A DNA stretch of 64,000 nucleotides from Pseudolysinimonas_A sp947085045 (GTDB lineage: Bacteria; Actinomycetota; Actinomycetes; Actinomycetales; Microbacteriaceae): NCBI GenBank assembly GCA_947085045.1, contig CAMTUU010000007.1, positions 72,318-136,317 of the forward strand. The letters run 5' to 3'. A program made the translations under genes and the position numbers. Each line of letters opens with the position of its first letter. The stretch's first letter is position 1. A model generated the notes under the pieces. That model searched no databases. It saw nothing but the letters and a program-made list of their open reading frames with translations, and was not told the origin of the DNA. Below are positions 60,833-64,000 of this stretch, piece after piece.

Positions 60833-61177
60833 TCAGGCCGAGCCGACGAGAGTGCCGGCGGCGTCGAACCGCAGCCAGTGACCGCTCGAGACGACCTCCG
60901 GCGACGCGCCGAGGTGGCAGATCACGAACCATTCGAACAGCCCGACGGCCGGACCCACGTCGGCGACCTCGAAGACCTCCGGCTCGTCGTCGGCCCAGCC
61001 GAGCGCCCGGATCGATTCGAGGTTGGTGAGCAGCATCGACTTGTCGCCGCCGTGAGGCACGATCGCGTCGAGCACGACGACGATGCGGGATTCGGCTAGC
61101 GGTGTGCCCAGCAATCCCTGCAGCGCCTCCCGCGTGACGTCGTTCGGGATGCCGTTGGAGGTGAGCAACATGCGCAT
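60833..61177 (-). CDS. shortened peptidase S51-like protein, probably inactive
   Basis: 114 residues, against about 220-240 for family members. The first ~30 residues (MRMLLTSNGIPNDVTREALQ) match the start of dipeptidase E-like S51 proteins, and the end (EVVSSGHWLRF) matches their C-terminus. The middle, with the catalytic Ser of the GxSAGS elbow, is missing while the frame stays open. It is either a decaying remnant with in-frame deletions or a small derived protein. It converges on the DUF1801 gene. Confidence 0.6.
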   Translation of the reverse strand: MRMLLTSNGIPNDVTREALQGLLGTPLAESRIVVVLDAIVPHGGDKSMLLTNLESIRALGWADDEPEVFEVADVGPAVGLFEWFVICHLGASPEVVSSGHWLRFDAAGTLVGSA

Positions 61178-61424
61178 CAGGGCATCCTGGCACCCCCGTC
61201 GACCCAAAAGCGTCATCCGATAAGCAGCATTATGTCAACTCGTAGTTACTCTGGTTTCAAGAAGTGCAATCAGAGTAGAAACGGGTAAGAACTCAGCCAC
61301 TCCCCGACTGCCGGCCTGACCAGGACTTTCTCCGGCGCCGAGCGGTCGATCAGGGGCCGCGTCCCGGACGGTCGTTGTCAACTCTTCCGCTGACCGGATC
61401 GCCTCTGATCAGGTATTTCTATCT
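61178..61424. other. gene-free stretch before the recombinase trio
   Basis: About 250 bp without a gene, visibly lower in G+C near 61220-61280. A weak inverted repeat (TACTCTG at 61247, CAGAGTA at 61271) is present. It may hold the left end of the recombinase unit. Confidence 0.4.
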
Positions 61425-61451
61425 CACCGATTGCAGAATATGCAATCGGTG
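61425..61451. repeat. 11-bp inverted repeat with 5-nt spacer upstream of recombinase
   Basis: CACCGATTGCA and its exact complement separated by GAATA. The geometry (two ~11-bp arms, short centre) is that of a tyrosine-recombinase core site, but a regulator operator is also possible. It lies 29 bp before the recombinase start. Confidence 0.6.
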
Positions 61452-61480
61452 TGCAAAACTTGCAAACGGAGAGGGTGACC

Positions 61481-62593
61481 GTGCCGGACGGATCGGGGAA
61501 AGTCGCGTACTTCCCGGTCGCCAGCGACGCTGAGAATCCCGACACGTTCCTCGACCGCGTGCTCGACGGTTGGGAACGTGCGCAGCGGGCTAGCGACTTC
61601 TCGCCGAACACGATTCGCACTCGCCGAGCGGTGGTGATCAAACTTGTCGACTTCTCCGGGCACTACCCGTGGGAGTGGTCGATCGGCGATGCCGACGAGT
61701 TCTTCGCTCACGCTCGCGGCGTGAAGAACCTGTCGCACTCAACCGTTCGCTCCTACCAAGGCGCGATCAAGCTTTTCTGCGACTACGCCTGCAACCCGCG
61801 CTACGACTGGTCGATCGCCTGCGCCAAGCTATTCGGCTCGGTGTTCACCCAGATCATCACCGAGCTCAACCGAGTAACCCACTCGCAAGCCAGCGAGACC
61901 CGACCAGCGAAGCGCCCGTTCACCCAATCGGAGCTGCAACAACTGTTCGACCTGGCCGACCTCGAGGTGGAGAGGATCCTCAACTCCGGTCGGCACGGCG
62001 CGTTGAGCGCGTGGCGTGACTCAGTCGCCCTGAAGACCGCCTACGCCTGGGGGCTTCGCTCAAATGAGCTCCGCCACCTCCAGGCGGTCGATCTCTCGAA
62101 GAACTACAAGGCGCCCTACTTCGGCGACTACGGAGTGATGAGGGTCCGCTGGGGCAAACCCCATCGCGGGTCGGCAAAGAAGCCGCGATCGGTCCTCACC
62201 GTGTGGGAGTGGTCGGTCGACGTCCTGCGCGATTGGGTCGAACGCGGACTCCCCCGCTACGGCACACCGCTCACCGACCTGTTCCCAACCTCGACAGGAT
62301 CCATTCTCGGCGGTACGCATCTACTCGACGTTCTGCATCGGCTGCTCGACGAACTGGGCTTCCCTCCCGGGCTCGACCTCCACTCCTTCCGTCGCTCGTA
62401 CGCGACGCACCTCATCACCGCGGAGGGCTTCGACGTCGCGTTCGTTCAGATGCAACTCGGCCACGAGCATGCGTCGACGACCTCGATCTACTCGATCCCC
62501 TCCCCCGACTATCAGCGTCTGGCTCTCGAAAGGGTCCACAACCGAACGCTTGAAGCCGCGCGAGCACTGCCACCACGAAAGAGGAACCCATGA
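61481..62593 (+). CDS. tyrosine recombinase (first of a trio)
   Basis: 370 residues. SAM-like core-binding domain (WERAQRASDFSPNTIRTRRA ... STVRSYQGAIKLFCDY) and a catalytic domain with Arg (YAWGLRSNELRHL), His-x-x-Arg (LHSFRRSYATHL), His (LGHEHAST) and nucleophile Tyr (TSIYSIPSP). The GTG at 61481 was chosen for GGAGAGGG upstream; GTG at 61451 is an alternative. The stop overlaps the next gene (ATGA). It belongs to the recombinase/XRE/recombinase units seen in actinobacteria, distinct from the element at 23.8-35.2 kb. Confidence 0.9.
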   Translation: MPDGSGKVAYFPVASDAENPDTFLDRVLDGWERAQRASDFSPNTIRTRRAVVIKLVDFSGHYPWEWSIGDADEFFAHARGVKNLSHSTVRSYQGAIKLFCDYACNPRYDWSIACAKLFGSVFTQIITELNRVTHSQASETRPAKRPFTQSELQQLFDLADLEVERILNSGRHGALSAWRDSVALKTAYAWGLRSNELRHLQAVDLSKNYKAPYFGDYGVMRVRWGKPHRGSAKKPRSVLTVWEWSVDVLRDWVERGLPRYGTPLTDLFPTSTGSILGGTHLLDVLHRLLDELGFPPGLDLHSFRRSYATHLITAEGFDVAFVQMQLGHEHASTTSIYSIPSPDYQRLALERVHNRTLEAARALPPRKRNP

Positions 62594-62931
62594 CACGCGA
62601 GATCACGTACGAGTGGAAGGTGCGGGAGCTGATGGCTCGCAGCCACATCTACAACAGCAAGGAACTGACCGAGCTGCTCCGTCAGCGCGGAATCACGCTC
62701 TCGCCAACCCAAGTGTGGCGACTCGTCACCAAAGAGCCCGAACGGATCTCGTTCACCGTGCTCGGTGCACTGTGCGACATCCTCGGGGTGCAGGTCAACG
62801 AACTGGTCGTCTTCACAGCGACCGACACGCGGACCGTGCGCCGCAAAGCGGCGGGCAGCCCCGAACTGCCGGACCTCCGTGACTATCGCCCAGTCAGAGC
62901 GCGGGTCGTAACTGATGACGTCAACGAGTGA
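62590..62931 (+). CDS. XRE-type helix-turn-helix protein of the recombinase trio
   Basis: 113 residues. HTH of the short XRE type (KVRELMARSHIYNSKELTEL ... LSPTQVWRLVTKEPERISF) then LGALCDILGVQVNELV. ATG overlaps the recombinase stop by 4 nt, and its own 3' end overlaps the next gene by 17 nt, so the three are one operon. Probably a regulator or accessory DNA-binding factor. Confidence 0.85.
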   Translation: MTREITYEWKVRELMARSHIYNSKELTELLRQRGITLSPTQVWRLVTKEPERISFTVLGALCDILGVQVNELVVFTATDTRTVRRKAAGSPELPDLRDYRPVRARVVTDDVNE

Positions 62932-63859
62932 AGCGGGCGGACGGCCTGCGACCAACGGAATAGGGGTATCCCGCTCCCCCACCATTGAGAACCTCAGCGA
63001 GCCCCGGCGACGCGGCCGCCCCAGATCGGCTGGCAACCACCATTGCGATCGGTGCGACCTGGACGTCGCGAAAATCAGGGTGCGCTGGCCCGATGGGGCA
63101 ATCTGTGGAGCATGCTTCACGTCGGCGGTGCACGAGTACGACCGATGCGTCGGGTGCGACGAGGAACGAATGCTTCCGGGCCGTTCACCCGAGGGCGAGC
63201 ACATCTGTCGTGACTGCGCAGGCATCACGACCCTGCTCACATGCATTCGGTGCGGCGTTGAGGCCGAGCGATTCCGCAAGGGCGCCTGTGCTCGATGTGT
63301 TGTGCGCGAAGACCTCGAATCGGTCCTCAATCCGAACTCACCTGCCGATCTTCGACTCAAGCGACTCGTTGCGATCCTGGCCGACTCGGGTCGGCCCGAG
63401 AGCGTCTACACCTGGATGAACTCCAAAGCTGCAAAGCAGCTGCTGACCCTGATCGGTCGACGCGAGATCGAGCTCACACATGACGCCTTCGATGCGTACT
63501 CGCCCTCCCCGACGGCGGGTGCACATCTCCGCGAGATCCTCGTACACCACGGAATGCTTCCGAACCGGGCAAGTCTGCCCTTCGCGCACTTCGAGAAGTG
63601 GCTAGCAAAGCGCCTCACGGAACTCGAAGCGTGGCCAGACATCCACGGCCCGATCGAGCGATTCGCCCGCTGGCACCATCTGAAGAACCTCCGCCAAAAG
63701 ATCGACGCGGGCGCGACGAACATGGACACCGCGACCCTCTCGGCAAGGCAAGAAATCACCGAGGCCGGCAAGTTCCTCCGGTGGCTGCTCGAGGAACATG
63801 CCACCATCGCCGACGGCATCCAACAAGCCCACGTCGACCAGTACCTCGCCGAGGGCACA
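62915..63859 (+). pseudogene. zinc-ribbon tyrosine recombinase, cut by an insertion sequence
   Basis: An open frame of 315 codons from ATG. The N-terminal third has at least five CxxC pairs (CDRCDL, CGACF, CVGCDEE, CRDCAG, CIRCGVE, CARCV), i.e. several zinc ribbons. Residues ~280-313 (ITEAGKFLRWLLEEH ... HVDQYLAEG) match the start of a recombinase core-binding domain. The catalytic domain should follow, but at 63860 the frame enters an IS end. The gene is therefore disrupted. Confidence 0.7.
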
Positions 63860-64000
63860 TGTCCCGCGTCAAGTAGGTGGCAGGATTTTCGGCTCGTGAA
63901 ATGTCGGGGTGGTCGGGTCGGCGAGGCCGAGGTGGACGTCGATCGGGCGGTTCCAGGAGAGGTGTTCGTGCGGTCGGGTTCGGTTGAACTCGTCGCGGAA
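63860..64000 (-). mobile_element. insertion sequence, one end only (IS481-like)
   Basis: Starts at or very near TGTCCCGCGTCAAGTAGG (63860), a plausible terminal repeat, 9 bp before the transposase stop codon. The rest of the IS is beyond the window. It sits inside the third recombinase gene. Confidence 0.75.
63869..64000 (-). CDS. IS481/IS3-type transposase, C-terminal end
   Basis: 43 residues visible, reading leftwards to a TGA at 63869. The sequence FRDEFNRTRPHEHLSWNRP then DVHLGLADP and HEPKILPPT is the usual DDE-transposase C-terminus after the last catalytic Glu region. The N-terminus and catalytic core are outside the window. Confidence 0.85.
   Translation of the reverse strand, partial: FRDEFNRTRPHEHLSWNRPIDVHLGLADPTTPTFHEPKILPPT

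Noticed and set aside
61247..61277. TACTCTG/CAGAGTA inverted repeat as a terminator
   Set aside because: Only 7 bp with a 17-nt loop and low G+C; too weak to call.
1..64000. CRISPR arrays
   Set aside because: No regularly spaced repeats and no Cas proteins were seen.

Overview
The window is about 70% G+C DNA from an actinobacterium, most likely a member of the Microbacteriaceae. The reasons are frequent GTG and TTG starts, many 1-17 nt overlaps between co-directional genes, RbpA, PafB/PafC, the ImuA'/ImuB/DnaE2 mutasome, TatA/TatC followed by a HelY-type helicase, and actinobacterial LexA boxes. The genus cannot be fixed from this sequence alone.

Layout. 1-11.4 kb: housekeeping genes, namely a glycosyltransferase, phosphatase, Sir2 deacetylase, SpoU methylase, amino-acid permease, D-Ala-D-Ala carboxypeptidase, a pair of GlsB/YeaQ stress membrane proteins, DNA polymerase IV and a DEAD/DEAH helicase. 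11.4-15 kb: an MpaB-like oxygenase and a tandem pair of SGNH-GAF fusion proteins that have lost the usual catalytic serine. 15-22.2 kb: the damage-inducible mutasome, dnaE2-imuB in one operon and imuA about 1.5 kb away. Both imu genes have a LexA box that overlaps the start codon. 22.2-23.7 kb: small membrane and unknown proteins, including a DUF4258-KH fusion.

23.79-35.21 kb: an integrated element of about 11.39 kb, bounded by a 27-bp direct repeat taken from the 3' end of tRNA-Leu(GAG). It carries a tyrosine integrase, a Xis-like HTH protein, an XRE regulator and a RepA-like AAA helicase. It also carries a two-gene Pycsar anti-phage system (cyclic-pyrimidine cyclase and three-helix membrane effector), an HNH nuclease-like protein of the type seen in defence genes, and a five-gene cassette of membrane-anchored or lipid-anchored proteins of unknown role. 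No capsid, portal, terminase or conjugation genes are recognisable, so it looks like a satellite-type or mobilised element carrying defence cargo. Its integrase gene reads through the attachment site into the tRNA gene on the other strand, so the integrase C-terminus should differ between integrated and excised states.

35.3-54.5 kb: chromosome again. It holds an M20 peptidase, UppP, PAC2, HAD phosphatase, TrmI, an FKBP-like lipoprotein, PafB-PafC, TatA-TatC, HelY-like helicase, Lnt, RbpA, a glycerophosphodiesterase, SPFH/NfeD proteins, an SDR, a NUDIX hydrolase and a CocE/NonD hydrolase. The Pup-ligase and Pup genes that often adjoin pafBC are not here. 54.5-60.3 kb: a complete branched-chain-type amino-acid ABC transporter operon (livG-livF-livH-livM-substrate-binding protein), divergent from an IclR regulator. 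Two identical TTGTCGACAA palindromes lie in the space between them.

60.4-64 kb: a DUF1801 protein and a shrunken peptidase-S51 relative, then a tyrosine recombinase / XRE / zinc-ribbon recombinase trio preceded by a perfect 11-bp inverted repeat with a 5-nt spacer. The third recombinase gene is interrupted by an insertion sequence whose transposase 3' end runs off the right edge.
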